Made by a program: the position numbers and the translations under genes
The notes under the pieces: generated by a model
Told to the model about the DNA's origin: nothing
Databases searched by the model: none
What the model saw: only the letters and a program-made list of their open reading frames with translations
Shown here: positions 7,558-16,098 of the stretch, piece by piece
Layout of the letters: each line of letters opens with the position of its first letter
How positions within the stretch are numbered: position 1 is the stretch's first letter
NCBI RefSeq assembly: GCF_017599385.1
Contig: NZ_JAGFPK010000001.1
Location: 1,479,399 to 1,543,398 of the forward strand
Length of the DNA stretch: 64,000 bases
Origin: Ciceribacter sp. L1K22
Lineage (GTDB): Bacteria > Pseudomonadota > Alphaproteobacteria > Rhizobiales > Rhizobiaceae
Reading direction: 5' to 3'

Positions 7558-7737
7558 TTAGGTTTTTTCCGTCCAGTATTTGTTGTATGCGTCAATTGCA
7601 ATATCAATTATTTTCTGATGCATGAACCAGTCGGATGCAAAATTGTTATTGCTAACCCAGTTGTTGAAGGACGTATAATATCTTCCTGTTATTTCTGTGT
7701 ATCGAACTATTATTGGACGAAGTACTGTCTCGCTCAT
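7558..7737 (-). pseudogene. N-terminal fragment of the interrupted colicin M-like gene
   Basis: 59 residues from ATG at 7737, ending at TAA 7558-7560, in the same phase as the catalytic frame that follows. It begins MSETVLRPIIV; ETVL near the N-terminus loosely resembles a TonB box (ETLTV in colicin M), though the fifth position is Arg. Rich in aromatic and Asn residues. The alternative is that the 59-residue frame is a separate small protein, but phase and combined length argue for one ancestral gene. Confidence 0.5.
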
Positions 7738-7927
7738 CGACGGTGCGCCTGTGATTAAACTTGAATGAATTAATCAAGTTATATATTCTCCGAATTCGAT
7801 AGTCGAACGTCTTAACGAAGCCGTGCTGCCGAAGGCTTCCCCACTTCGAGTCAGTGGTTCGCTACATGGCTCGAAACTCTAAGCCTCCTCGCATCATGTC
7901 GCGCCCCGACTGACAGGGCCGAAACAA

Positions 7928-7964
7928 GAAGGCCACCCGCCAGGCGAACAGGCGGGTGGCCTTC
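7928..7964 (-). terminator. terminator of the DUF2147 gene
   Basis: Stem of 14 bp (GAAGGCCACCCGCC and its complement) with a 9-base loop, 45 bases past the stop of the DUF2147 gene. On the minus strand it is followed by TTGTTTC. Confidence 0.75.
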
Positions 7965-8008
7965 ACGTGCGCGGCCCGGTACCCCTGCCGCTCCGCGCGC
8001 GCTGTCGC

Positions 8009-8344
8009 TTAAAGCCGTGTCCAGGTCTGGCTCTTGCAGAAGACGGACATGACGCAGCCCTTCATCTGCAGCGAATTGCCTGACACGCTGCCAGATCCGG
8101 AATAGGTCTTGTCGGCTTCCGGATCGGTGATGGTTCCCTTGTAGGTGCCGCCGCTGCCGGCCATCTTGCCGATCTGCTTGCCGGAATGTTTGCCGGACTT
8201 GAGTGTTACGCAGTAGCTGCCGCCACAGGGCGCGATCTGCGCCGTGGCGCCGCTCGCCGTTTTCCAGTTGCCGACGATCGGCTCTGCCGACTGGGCGCTC
8301 GCCGCCGTGAATACCAGCGCTGCCGCAAGTAGAATTGCTCGCAT
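8009..8344 (-). CDS. DUF2147 domain exported protein
   Basis: 111 residues from ATG at 8344, GGAGGATC ribosome site upstream; the longer frame to 8635 has no export signal. Signal peptide MRAILLAAALVFTAASAQSA, cleavage expected after SA at residue 20. The mature part has GNWKTASG, paired Cys (APCGGSYC), IGK and TYKG elements and the C-terminal MKGCVMSVFCKSQTWTRL, which are typical of DUF2147. Four cysteines in the mature chain suggest two disulfides. Function unknown; members are small periplasmic proteins. Followed by a strong terminator. Confidence 0.85.
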   Translation of the reverse strand: MRAILLAAALVFTAASAQSAEPIVGNWKTASGATAQIAPCGGSYCVTLKSGKHSGKQIGKMAGSGGTYKGTITDPEADKTYSGSGSVSGNSLQMKGCVMSVFCKSQTWTRL

Positions 8345-8880
8345 CTTCAGTAGATCCTCCCGTGAAAGCCATATCTCGCCGCCCCGGTCATCCCTTTGCG
8401 GCTTTCCGGTGCGCGCGTCGCCTCCCGCGAGGCCGTTCCGGAGGTTAAGAAATATCTTACGCAAACGTAAAGGTAAATAGGTTTCGCAGCCCAAATTCCA
8501 CCGATGCAAACGGGGAAGAAGCCCGAAAATAAAGGCTTTCGGATTTTGCGAGTGTTTTTCGTGGTTAGCGTTCGGTTTACGGCGCCGCATGAATATTGCG
8601 TAAATTTTTCGATGAATTCCCGCAATTGCAGGCAATGTAGTGCTTAACGGAATCCGAAGTTTACGAACGGTTTGTACTTTGTTTTCAGCAAATTAATCAT
8701 GCATTTTAAGCGAGCGTTGAAAGGCGTTTGGCATAGTTGGTCCATCAAACGAGCAGGGAAAACCTGCCGGGCTTAAAAGGTTCAAAGACAGTCGCGAAAG
8801 ACGACAGGAACCTCGAAGGCAGCTCCTCAAGGGGCAAAACAGGGACAGACGAGACAACAGGCTAAACAGGGACAAAACCA
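8345..8880. other. intergenic region, no gene seen
   Basis: About 535 bases between the divergent DUF2147 and Sel1-like genes. Short frames on both strands have no ribosome sites or recognisable sequence. The part around 8600-8710 is AT-rich and probably carries the promoters. A run GGGAAAACCTGCC near 8757 and several purine-rich stretches precede the Sel1-like gene. Confidence 0.5.
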
Positions 8881-9147
8881 ATGGCACGCTTTGAAATGCA
8901 CAATTCCGAAATGGCCACCATGGGTGGCGAGACCAAGGCTGATGTTTTCCGCGACATGGGCCTGATGTATGCGACCGGCCGTGGCTGCCAGGTCGACCTG
9001 GTCTCCGCGCACAAGTGGCTCAACATCGCCGCGATCAAGGGCTGCGACCGCGCCGCCGAGCTTCGCGCCGATCTCGCCCAGACCATGTCGAAATCCGAAC
9101 TCGCAGAGGCGCTGCGCGCTGCCCGCGAATGGATGACGATGCACTGA
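8881..9147 (+). CDS. Sel1/SLR repeat small protein
   Basis: 88 residues with one clear Sel1-like (TPR-related) repeat: DMGLMYATGRGCQVDLVSAH (x), with A, Y/G spacing AxxxLGxMYxxGxG...D.xxAxxWxxxAA typical of SLR, then KWLNIAAIKGCDRAAELR. A single repeat is the minimum of this family, usually a protein-interaction module. AGGGACAAAACCA precedes the ATG. A hairpin terminator follows 26 bases after the stop. Monocistronic. Confidence 0.8.
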   Translation: MARFEMHNSEMATMGGETKADVFRDMGLMYATGRGCQVDLVSAHKWLNIAAIKGCDRAAELRADLAQTMSKSELAEALRAAREWMTMH

Positions 9148-9173
9148 GCCGACAGGCACCGACAAGTTTCTAG

Positions 9174-9195
9174 GGCGCCCATGACGGGCGCCTTT
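9174..9195 (+). terminator. terminator after the Sel1-like gene
   Basis: GGCGCCC / GGGCGCC stem (9174-9180 and 9186-9192), loop ATGAC, followed by TTT. Confidence 0.7.
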
Positions 9196-9332
9196 GGGAG
9201 GCAGAAGAAGAACCCTCTTGCGAGGGGACCGTGGTGGGGGACCTTTGGACGGGGCCATTGCCAACACATCGAAAGCCGCGACCGGCAGGAACAAGGCCGG
9301 CGCGGCTCTTTCTTTGCGCGATGCGGGGATAG

Positions 9333-9971
9333 TCAGGTGGTCGGCAGCGTTTGCCGGAAGCTGTCGCGGGTCGTCATGCGTTCCCACCAGCGAACAAGCC
9401 CCGAATGTTCAGCAAACATGTTGCGTCCTTCCGGGACCTTTAGAAAATAGTCGATCATCGGAACAACGTGCAGGTCGGCGAGCGACAGATTGTCGTCGGC
9501 GAACCAGGCCTTCGACCCTATGATGTCCGAAAGAGCTTTTAGGCAGACTGGAGCAAGTTCACGCGCCCGCTCCAGGCGGGCGGTATCCGGCAGTTCACCG
9601 CCCTCGGCCTTGGAGACCAGTTCGACATACAGACCCCAGACGAGATGTGGATAGAGATAGCCGTCGGCAATGCTGATGACTTGGTTCATCCGCGCGCGAT
9701 GTTGCGGATCCGACGGCTGCAACGCCGGCCCGGCAAAGGCCTCATCGATGTAGCGGGTGATGGCCCCGGTCTCGTAAAGCCGAAAACCGTCATGCTCGAA
9801 TACCGGAATCTTGCCGAATGGATGTCGCACGAGATGTTCGGGGGATGGACCGCCGGGCGCGAACACGTCGACCGAAATAAGGTCATGATCCACGCCCTTT
9901 TCGTGAAGGGCAAGACGGGCACTGCGCACATAGACGCTGTAATCGGCTCCGAACAGTCTCGGCTTTTCCAT
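9333..9971 (-). CDS. glutathione S-transferase family protein
   Basis: 212 residues. N-terminal thioredoxin-like GST domain (residues 1-80): LFGADYSVYVRSARL at the active-site position, GKIPVFEHDG and YETGAITRYID, where Glu-Thr binds the glutamyl part of glutathione. The C-terminal helical domain follows. The start has SVYVRSAR without a Cys-Pro-X-Cys, so Ser or Tyr may be catalytic, as in the phi/theta-like bacterial GSTs. Lies 10 bases after the HisC-like aminotransferase gene on the same strand, so they are probably cotranscribed, although no common pathway is evident. Confidence 0.87.
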   Translation of the reverse strand: MEKPRLFGADYSVYVRSARLALHEKGVDHDLISVDVFAPGGPSPEHLVRHPFGKIPVFEHDGFRLYETGAITRYIDEAFAGPALQPSDPQHRARMNQVISIADGYLYPHLVWGLYVELVSKAEGGELPDTARLERARELAPVCLKALSDIIGSKAWFADDNLSLADLHVVPMIDYFLKVPEGRNMFAEHSGLVRWWERMTTRDSFRQTLPTT

Positions 9972-9981
9972 CGTTAGCCCT

Positions 9982-11091
9982 TCAGAGGCCTTTCAGCACC
10001 TGTGGAAGCGCGGCCTCGAACAGCGCCATATCGGCATCGACGCCGGTCGAAACGCGGATGCAGCGGTTGAGCGGCGCGACACCCGGCATGCGGATGAAAA
10101 CGCCATGCTCCATCAGACCGTCGACGATGCGTTTTGCATGGTCGCCGTCGCGGCCGCAGTCGATCGCCACGAAATTCGTCGCGGAGGGAAGCGGCTCAAG
10201 CCCGTTGGCGCGGGCGATGGCGGAAATCCGCTCGCGCGATGCATGTATCTTCGCGATAACCTGCTGGAGGTAGGTCTGGTCTTCCAATGCGGCGAGCGCG
10301 GCGATGACCGACAGGCGCGGCATGCCGAAGTGGTTGCGGATCTTGTCGAAGGCGGAAACGGTTCCGGCCGTGCCGATCGCATAGCCGACGCGGGCGCCGG
10401 CCATGCCGTAGGCTTTCGAGAAGGTGCGTGTCCGAATGACGTTCGGCAGGTCAATAAGGGTTAAAAGCGATGGAACCGATCCCTGCGGTGCCGTCTCCGA
10501 ATAGGCTTCGTCGAGGATCAGCAGCGTGGTTTCCGGAAGAGAGCGTGCAAACGCCACGATGCTGTCGGCATCCCACCAGCTTCCCATCGGATTGTCCGGG
10601 TTGGCGAAATAGACGAGTGGGGCGTTCTCGCGCTTTACCGCCGCAAGCAGGCCGTCGAGGTCTTCGCGGTCGTTGACGTAAGGCGTCGTCACCAGCCGTC
10701 CGCCGAACCCGTTGACGTGAAAGTTGAAAGTCGGATAGCCGCCGAAGGACGTGACCACTGGCATGCCCGGCTCGATGACCAGCCGTACGATGAGACCGAG
10801 AATGTCGTCGATGCCCTCACCGATCGCGAAATTCGACGGGTCGAGAGCGAGATGTTCCGCGAGCGCCTGCTTCAGCGCGAAATTCTCCGGATCGGCATAT
10901 CGCCAGATGTCGCCGGCGCGGTCGCGGATCGCCTGCAGGACGGACGGTGCCGGCCCGAAACCGCTCTCGTTTGCGCCGATGCGGGCTTGCACCTTAAGCC
11001 CGCGATTGCGCTCGATAGCCTCGGGGCCGACGAAGGGGACAGTGGAGGGAAGGGCGGCGATCAGCGGCGTGAAGCGCGAAAAACTCGACAT
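9982..11091 (-). CDS. histidinol-phosphate aminotransferase-like enzyme (class I/II PLP)
   Basis: 369 residues, usual length for HisC/HisC-like enzymes. Fold-type I PLP motifs are present: IGANESGFGPAPS, YADPENFALKQALAEHL near 65-80, NPDNPMGSWW, LDEAYSE (Asp holding the pyridine N), RTFSKAYGMAGARVGY with the Schiff-base Lys, and IRVSTGVD. The NESGFGP and FSKAYGMAG elements are HisC-like. Rhizobia often carry more than one hisC-type gene, so it could be a second isozyme or an aromatic amino acid or other aminotransferase; there are no his genes nearby. Short distance to the GST downstream. Confidence 0.85.
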   Translation of the reverse strand: MSSFSRFTPLIAALPSTVPFVGPEAIERNRGLKVQARIGANESGFGPAPSVLQAIRDRAGDIWRYADPENFALKQALAEHLALDPSNFAIGEGIDDILGLIVRLVIEPGMPVVTSFGGYPTFNFHVNGFGGRLVTTPYVNDREDLDGLLAAVKRENAPLVYFANPDNPMGSWWDADSIVAFARSLPETTLLILDEAYSETAPQGSVPSLLTLIDLPNVIRTRTFSKAYGMAGARVGYAIGTAGTVSAFDKIRNHFGMPRLSVIAALAALEDQTYLQQVIAKIHASRERISAIARANGLEPLPSATNFVAIDCGRDGDHAKRIVDGLMEHGVFIRMPGVAPLNRCIRVSTGVDADMALFEAALPQVLKGL

Positions 11092-11192
11092 GGCAGGTCC
11101 TGGCAGTTCCGAAGGCGACCCACAATAGGACGGAAAATCCCCCGCGCAAGTTCACGCGGGGGCCGTTCCTGACGTATTCGCGGAAGAATTTT

Positions 11193-11618
11193 TCAGTAGT
11201 CGCGTCGTGGCGCCCGGCCCATGCCCGGCGGGAATCCGATCGTCGGCCCGGGTCGTTTCTGTCTGATGTCGTCGCCTTCCAGGAAGTCGGCACGGATGAT
11301 CCGGTGCAGCATGTCTTCCGGGATCGGCGCGATGAATTTTACGCCGACGCGGCTGCCATTACGGTAGATTTCCGCACAGCCGATGCGTCGGGCAAGGCCG
11401 ATGACCTCGAGATAATAATGCTGCGTCAGGCCAATCGTGGTCGACATCTCGATCCCGGCGCCGCCTTGCGAGATATCGAGAAGCTCGCAATTGCGCATGG
11501 AAATGCGGCTCAGGCAGGGACTGACCGCCATGATGCGAGCCGGACGCCGCACATGGAAGCGTTCCCACTTCCGGGTGTACATCTCCGAGTCGATTGCTGC
11601 CAGATGCGTACCTTGCAT
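11193..11618 (-). CDS. PilZ domain protein
   Basis: 141 residues from the ATG at 11618, GAGGGAAGACC upstream; an earlier ATG at 11636 has no ribosome site. After a short N-terminus the sequence has RKWERFHVRRPARI (RxxxR type c-di-GMP-binding motif) and LLDISQGGAGIEM (DxSxxG type), the two PilZ signatures. C-terminal tail is basic and Pro/Gly-rich. Probably a single-domain cyclic-di-GMP effector. A second PilZ gene lies 700 bases away on the same strand. Confidence 0.85.
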   Translation of the reverse strand: MQGTHLAAIDSEMYTRKWERFHVRRPARIMAVSPCLSRISMRNCELLDISQGGAGIEMSTTIGLTQHYYLEVIGLARRIGCAEIYRNGSRVGVKFIAPIPEDMLHRIIRADFLEGDDIRQKRPGPTIGFPPGMGRAPRRDY

Positions 11619-11845
11619 GGTCTTCCCTCGTTTCACCGCGATGGTGCACGTTAAGGCTCGCCTAAAACTCTTCCATTGCGGTGAAGGGAAACGCTAAACC
11701 TTTAGCGTTTCTTAAAAAATGCGGAGCTCCTCCTTGTTTTGCGGGCTTTCGCATCTCGCGATGCGGATCATCGTGTCGCCACATGGATCGATTAAGCTGT
11801 TGGAAACGTTAGGGAGAGGCAACGTCAACCAGAAGGGAGAGACGC

Positions 11846-12301
11846 ATGAAGTTCAACATACCCTGGAAATCGTGGGTGATCGTCTGCGACGGCGCCAAGC
11901 TGCTGCTTCTCAGGAATGAAGGCGACACAGAAATCCTTAATCTGGCTGTTGTCGATCAGGACAACCAACCGAACCAGCCGGACCGTGACCTTGCAGCCGA
12001 CAAGCCCGGGCGGAGTTTCGCGTCTCACGGAACCGGACGGAGCGCGATGGAAGAAACCTCGTTTCATGCACAGGCAGAAGAAGATTTTCTGAAGGGCGTG
12101 GCCGAGATGCTGAACGCGAAGGTCTATTCGAAGGAGATCGAGCGCTACGTCCTGGTGGCGCCGCCCGGCGCTCTCGGTATCCTCCGCAAGTCCCTAAACC
12201 AGGGCGCAATTGACGCCATGAGCGCGGAATTGCCGAAAGACCTCGTCAAAATGCCGGTATACGACATTGAAAAGCATCTGAACGCGGCAAAGGCCGCCTG
12301 A
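11846..12301 (+). CDS. host attachment protein-like (PF10116 family)
   Basis: 151 residues, ATG preceded by GAAGGGAGAGACGC. The sequence WVIVCDGAKLLLLRNEGD, then RSFASHGTGRSAMEE and VAPPGALGILRKSL fits the small cytosolic family annotated as required for host attachment (PF10116). The exact biochemical role of the family is not settled; members resemble release-factor-like or ribosome-rescue folds. The name should not be read as proof of adhesion. Stands alone between two PilZ genes on the other strand. Confidence 0.85.
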   Translation: MKFNIPWKSWVIVCDGAKLLLLRNEGDTEILNLAVVDQDNQPNQPDRDLAADKPGRSFASHGTGRSAMEETSFHAQAEEDFLKGVAEMLNAKVYSKEIERYVLVAPPGALGILRKSLNQGAIDAMSAELPKDLVKMPVYDIEKHLNAAKAA

Positions 12302-12345
12302 CATTCGGCTGGCGGGACAGCGTGGTACGCTGGGCCGCCGGCCGC

Positions 12346-12699
12346 TCAGTTATGCAGTTCGAAGGACAGCCTGACGACGTGGTGCAGGTATTCCGGATCG
12401 ATCAGCATATTGAAGCCGACGGTGAGCTTTTCGGCCTCGCGCCGGATCACCGTGCAACCGATTTCATCGCGCATGCCGAGGATTTCCAGGAAGAAATTGC
12501 TCGGCACCGGCACATGGGGGCTGACCTCGATCTCCGCGCCATGCAGCGAGATCTTCCTGATCAGGCAGCGCATGCTGTTTTTCGTGCTCAGATGATGGCC
12601 GACGAAGATGATGCGACCCGGCCGGTCGATGGTAAACTTCTCGTAAATCTGGTCCGGCGGGATCTTATCTTTTGCGTCCCTGTAAACCTGCAAGGGCAT
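12346..12699 (-). CDS. PilZ domain protein
   Basis: 117 residues. KFTIDRPGRIIF(VG) and LIRKISLHGAEIEVS are a degenerate PilZ pattern: the second motif has (K)ISLHGAEI for DxSxxG, and the first lacks the usual RxxxR. So cyclic-di-GMP binding is uncertain. GRIIFVGHHL carries the remaining basic region. Similar in layout to the PilZ gene at 11193-11618. Confidence 0.75.
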   Translation of the reverse strand: MPLQVYRDAKDKIPPDQIYEKFTIDRPGRIIFVGHHLSTKNSMRCLIRKISLHGAEIEVSPHVPVPSNFFLEILGMRDEIGCTVIRREAEKLTVGFNMLIDPEYLHHVVRLSFELHN

Positions 12700-12995
12700 G
12701 GCGCCCTCCCTAGACTTGTTATCAGGGTCCCATAATAGCTCAGCTTTGCTGACGAAACCTGAAGATGATCGTTAAAGTCCGAGTGAAGCGCGGCGCGCTG
12801 TCGCAGTGTCCAGCGCTGTTGACAGCGGAAGGTAATGCTCCCATATGTGCGGCCGGTTGAGGCGCCGGCCGCCCGCGGGTGAGAGCCCATGGTGAAGTCC
12901 TCCTTGTCACTGACAGTCCCGTTTTCGCGCATGCGTCGATGGGGTAATGCGGGCCCCCGATTGCCAATACGCATGCCACCAAGATGGAGGCTGCC

Positions 12996-13439
12996 ATGAC
13001 CATGGCACATGTAACAACCGATGACCTGAAATCCCAGGCACGACGGCTGCGCGATGCGATGTCCGCGGCCGGCACGCCGTTAACGCATAGTGCCGCCCTG
13101 GAGATGATCGCCAAGAGCCACGGCGCCCGCGACTGGAACACGATCGCGGCGCAAGCGCAGCGCAATGATAACGCCCCCATGCCGCCGGCTGTCGTCGGTG
13201 CGACCGTGACCGGGGAATATCTGGGTCAGCGGTTTCGCGGCAAGGTGCTCGCCCTGTCCAAGCTGTCTCAGAGCGAATACTACTCGATCACGCTTCATTT
13301 CGATGAGCCGGTCGATGTCGTCACCTTCGACAGCTTCTCCGCCTTCCGGAGCAGGGTCAACGCGACGATTGACGGTAAGGGCGTGTCGCCCCGCCATACC
13401 TCGAACGGCAAGCCGCATCTCGTGCTGGACCACGACTGA
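12996..13439 (+). CDS. glyoxalase-like superfamily domain protein
   Basis: 147 residues from the ATG at 12996 (MTMAHVTTDD); GGAGG six bases before supports it over the ATG at 12984. First ~60 residues (LKSQARRLRDAMSAAG, LTHSAALEMIAKSHGARDWN) are the N-terminal helical domain found in a family annotated as glyoxalase superfamily (PF20066-like). It is not itself a metal-binding glyoxalase barrel. The C-terminal half is a beta-rich domain (VVGATVTGEYLGQRFRGK, then YYSITLHF). No His/Glu metal set is visible. Function unknown. A strong bidirectional terminator separates it from the gcdH gene. Confidence 0.7.
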   Translation: MTMAHVTTDDLKSQARRLRDAMSAAGTPLTHSAALEMIAKSHGARDWNTIAAQAQRNDNAPMPPAVVGATVTGEYLGQRFRGKVLALSKLSQSEYYSITLHFDEPVDVVTFDSFSAFRSRVNATIDGKGVSPRHTSNGKPHLVLDHD

Positions 13440-13456
13440 GCCTGGCGACGAACAAA

Positions 13457-13487
13457 AAAGACCGCGGCGATTGAAGCCGCGGTCTTT
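13457..13487. terminator. bidirectional terminator
   Basis: Stem of 12 bp, AAAGACCGCGGC and its complement (13457-13468, 13476-13487), loop GATTGAA, between the convergent glyoxalase-like and glutaryl-CoA dehydrogenase genes. A-rich on the left and T-rich on the right, so usable from both sides. Confidence 0.85.
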
Positions 13488-13505
13488 GCCGATGTCTTGG
13501 AAGAC

Positions 13506-14729
13506 TTACTGGAACGCCTGAAGACCGGTCTGTGCCCGGCCGAGGATCAGCGCGTGGATGTCATGCGTGCCCTCGTAGGTGTTGACGGCTTCCAGGTTCA
13601 TCACATGGCGGATGACGCCGTATTCGTCGGAGACGCCATTGCCACCGTGCATGTCGCGCGAGACGCGGGCGATATCCAGCGCCTTGCCGCAATTGTTGCG
13701 CTTCATCAGCGAGATCAGCTCCGCCGGCGCCCGGTGTTCATCGAACAGCCGGCCAAGGCGCAGGCATCCCTGGAGTCCGAGCGCGATTTCCGTTTCCATA
13801 TCGGCGAGCTTCTTCTGGATGAGCTGGGTCGCGGCGAGCGGCTTGCCGAACTGCTTGCGGTCGAGCGTATACTGCCGCGCGGCGTGCCAGCAGAACTCGG
13901 CGGCACCCATGGCCCCCCAGGCGATGCCGTAGCGGGCGCGATTGAGGCAGCCGAAAGGTCCGGCCAGCCCGGATACGTGCGGCAGCAGGTTTTCCTCCGG
14001 CACGAACACCTCGTCCATCTGGATCATGCCGGTGACGGAGGCCCGCAGCGAGAATTTGCCTTCGATCTTCGGCGTGTCGAAGCCCTTCATGCCCCGCTCG
14101 AGGATGAAACCCTTGATCTTGTTGTCGTGCGCGTCGGACTTCGCCCAGACGACGGCAACGTCTGCGATCGGCGAATTGGTGATCCAGTTCTTGGCACCGG
14201 AGACGAGATAGCCGCCATCCACCTTCTTTGCGCGGGTGATCATCGACGACGGATCGGAGCCGTGGTCCGGCTCTGTGAGGCCGAAGCAGCCGACCCATTC
14301 GCCTGAAGCGAGCTTCGGCAGGTATTTGGCGCGCTGCTCGTCCGTTCCGTAGGCGAAGATAGGGTGCATGACGAGTGATGACTGAACGGACATGGCTGAG
14401 CGATAGCCCGAATCGACCCGCTCGACCTCGCGCGCCACGAGACCGTAGGATACGTAGTTGGCGCCGACGCCGCCGAACTCCTCGGGGATCGTCGGGCCAA
14501 GAAGGCCAAGTTCACCCATCTCGCTCATGATTTCGCGGTGAAAGATTTCATGGCGGTTTGCCTCGGTCACCCGGCTCATCAGCTTGTCCTGGCAGTAGGC
14601 CCGGGCTGTGTCGCGAATCATACGCTCTTCATCGGAGAGCTGATCCTCCAGCATAAACGGATCGGCCCAGTCGAATGGCGCCATCTTGGCGCGGGCCTGT
14701 TCGGGTGTTGCTGAGTGATGCTCGCTCAT
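13506..14729 (-). CDS. gcdH: glutaryl-CoA dehydrogenase
   Basis: 407 residues, full-length acyl-CoA dehydrogenase fold. Nucleotide and substrate motifs [44 protein letters not shown] and [20 protein letters not shown]. The last motif holds the catalytic Glu (~386) and the [11 protein letters not shown](L)GRA form typical of glutaryl-CoA dehydrogenase (lysine and tryptophan catabolism), which also decarboxylates its substrate to crotonyl-CoA. The product is FAD-dependent and donates electrons to ETF. No other genes of the pathway are nearby. An alternative is a closely related acyl-CoA dehydrogenase, but the motif is strongly gcdH-like. Confidence 0.9.
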   Translation of the reverse strand: MSEHHSATPEQARAKMAPFDWADPFMLEDQLSDEERMIRDTARAYCQDKLMSRVTEANRHEIFHREIMSEMGELGLLGPTIPEEFGGVGANYVSYGLVAREVERVDSGYRSAMSVQSSLVMHPIFAYGTDEQRAKYLPKLASGEWVGCFGLTEPDHGSDPSSMITRAKKVDGGYLVSGAKNWITNSPIADVAVVWAKSDAHDNKIKGFILERGMKGFDTPKIEGKFSLRASVTGMIQMDEVFVPEENLLPHVSGLAGPFGCLNRARYGIAWGAMGAAEFCWHAARQYTLDRKQFGKPLAATQLIQKKLADMETEIALGLQGCLRLGRLFDEHRAPAELISLMKRNNCGKALDIARVSRDMHGGNGVSDEYGVIRHVMNLEAVNTYEGTHDIHALILGRAQTGLQAFQ

Positions 14730-14848
14730 GGGTTCGTCCTTCCCGGAATAGCTACGGCGTTTGACGCTATAGCTACACCAGGTTTGGATCGAGGAAAAGC
14801 CTTGTGATGCAAGGTGTTTAAGGAAAAATAATCGGCTTCGGACGGACT

Positions 14849-14875
14849 GAGATCATTCCATTTTCGAATGATCTC
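14849..14875 (-). terminator. hairpin downstream of the RTX gene
   Basis: 10-bp stem GAGATCATTC / GAATGATCTC (14849-14858, 14866-14875) with a 7-base loop, 13 bases after the RTX stop. There is no long T tract, so it is a weak terminator or a processing structure. Confidence 0.45.
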
Positions 14876-14888
14876 GTTGCTGCGCTTA

Positions 14889-15917
14889 TCAGAGAATGAA
14901 ATCGCCCGAACTCATGGAGGTGAGACCGGAAACCTTGATCTGGAAGTCGGAGACGCCATCGCCGTTCACGTCGGCGAAAAGCACGCCGCCGGAAAAGCGC
15001 AACTCGCCGGCGTCCCCGCTGAAGCTGGACCGTCCGATGAAATCGAACGCCTGATTACCGCCGCGTGTGGTATCCGCATCGATCGCGGACAGATCGATAT
15101 AGTCATGCTGGCTGCGGCTGAAGTCGGTGATCGTGTCACGCTGGCTGCCTGGACGCGAGTCCGACAGGGAAGTGAAGATGAAGGCGTCGCTGCCGGAGCC
15201 GCCGGACAGGCTGTCGCGACCCGAGCCGCCGACAAGCAGGTCATTGTTGGCGCCGCCCGACAGGGTGTCGTTGCCCGATCCGCCGTAGAGGCGGTCGTTG
15301 CCGCCGTAGCCGCGCAGCACGTCACTGCCGCCATCGCCCCAGAGGCGGTTTGCGCCATCGGTCCCGAGGATGGTATCGCCATAACCGGTTCCGACTGCAT
15401 TTTCGATGCTGATCAGCGTCTCGTCTTCTTTGTCGGTAGCCGTTGCGAAGCCCTTGTAGAGGTCGACGTACACGCCGTAACCCCGCAGGTCGCCGTCATC
15501 GTCCTGGATTTCGTAGCTGATCGTATCGGTGCCGCTGCCGCCGTGGAACGTGTTCGCCCAGCCGACGGAGAAAAACACGTCGTTGCCGGACTCACCGTTA
15601 TAGATGCTGTGATAGGTTTCGGCGTAGATGGTGTCGTTGCCGGTCCCTGCATTGATGGTGTCGACATAGCTCGACGCGGTGGAATAGCCACGACCGTAGT
15701 AGACGTCCGCACCGTCGCCCAGGTAGATGCCGTTGCCGCCTTCGAATGTGTTGTAGACACGGTCATTGCCGCTGCCCGCCGACACATAATTGAAGCCACC
15801 ATAGCTGCCGATGTAGATCCGATCGTTGCCGCCATAGGCATAGATGTTGAGGTCCGCGCCGTAGTCATACGCGTCGATAATGTCGGAATAGCTGGTGCCG
15901 TAAACGTTCAGTGCCAT
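14889..15917 (-). CDS. RTX (GGxGxDxL) calcium-binding repeat protein
   Basis: 342 residues. Central and C-terminal nonapeptide repeats of hemolysin type: GDTILGTDGANRLWGDGGSD, YGGNDRLYGGSGND, GGANNDLLVGG (each partial), plus less regular repeats in the first 130 residues. These bind Ca2+ in a parallel beta-roll. The final segment GDFIL with hydrophobic residues is typical of type I secretion signals, and no signal peptide is seen. So it is likely a secreted protein, exported by a type I transporter encoded elsewhere. No catalytic domain is visible. Divergent from the ferredoxin reductase-like gene. Confidence 0.85.
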   Translation of the reverse strand: MALNVYGTSYSDIIDAYDYGADLNIYAYGGNDRIYIGSYGGFNYVSAGSGNDRVYNTFEGGNGIYLGDGADVYYGRGYSTASSYVDTINAGTGNDTIYAETYHSIYNGESGNDVFFSVGWANTFHGGSGTDTISYEIQDDDGDLRGYGVYVDLYKGFATATDKEDETLISIENAVGTGYGDTILGTDGANRLWGDGGSDVLRGYGGNDRLYGGSGNDTLSGGANNDLLVGGSGRDSLSGGSGSDAFIFTSLSDSRPGSQRDTITDFSRSQHDYIDLSAIDADTTRGGNQAFDFIGRSSFSGDAGELRFSGGVLFADVNGDGVSDFQIKVSGLTSMSSGDFIL

Positions 15918-16098
15918 GGGTCAGCCTCGTCGGGTTCATGTTCCTGTTGATGGTCATGAAACAACATCGTGCCTGAATGGTGGCTGAACGGTGGTATCGT
16001 GTTGATTTTTCCGTTTCTTGACGGGAGCCATGGGCCACGCTACCGCTGCAATCGTCCTTTGAATCCTTTTGGATATCGAGTGAATCAAGGAGTGTGGC

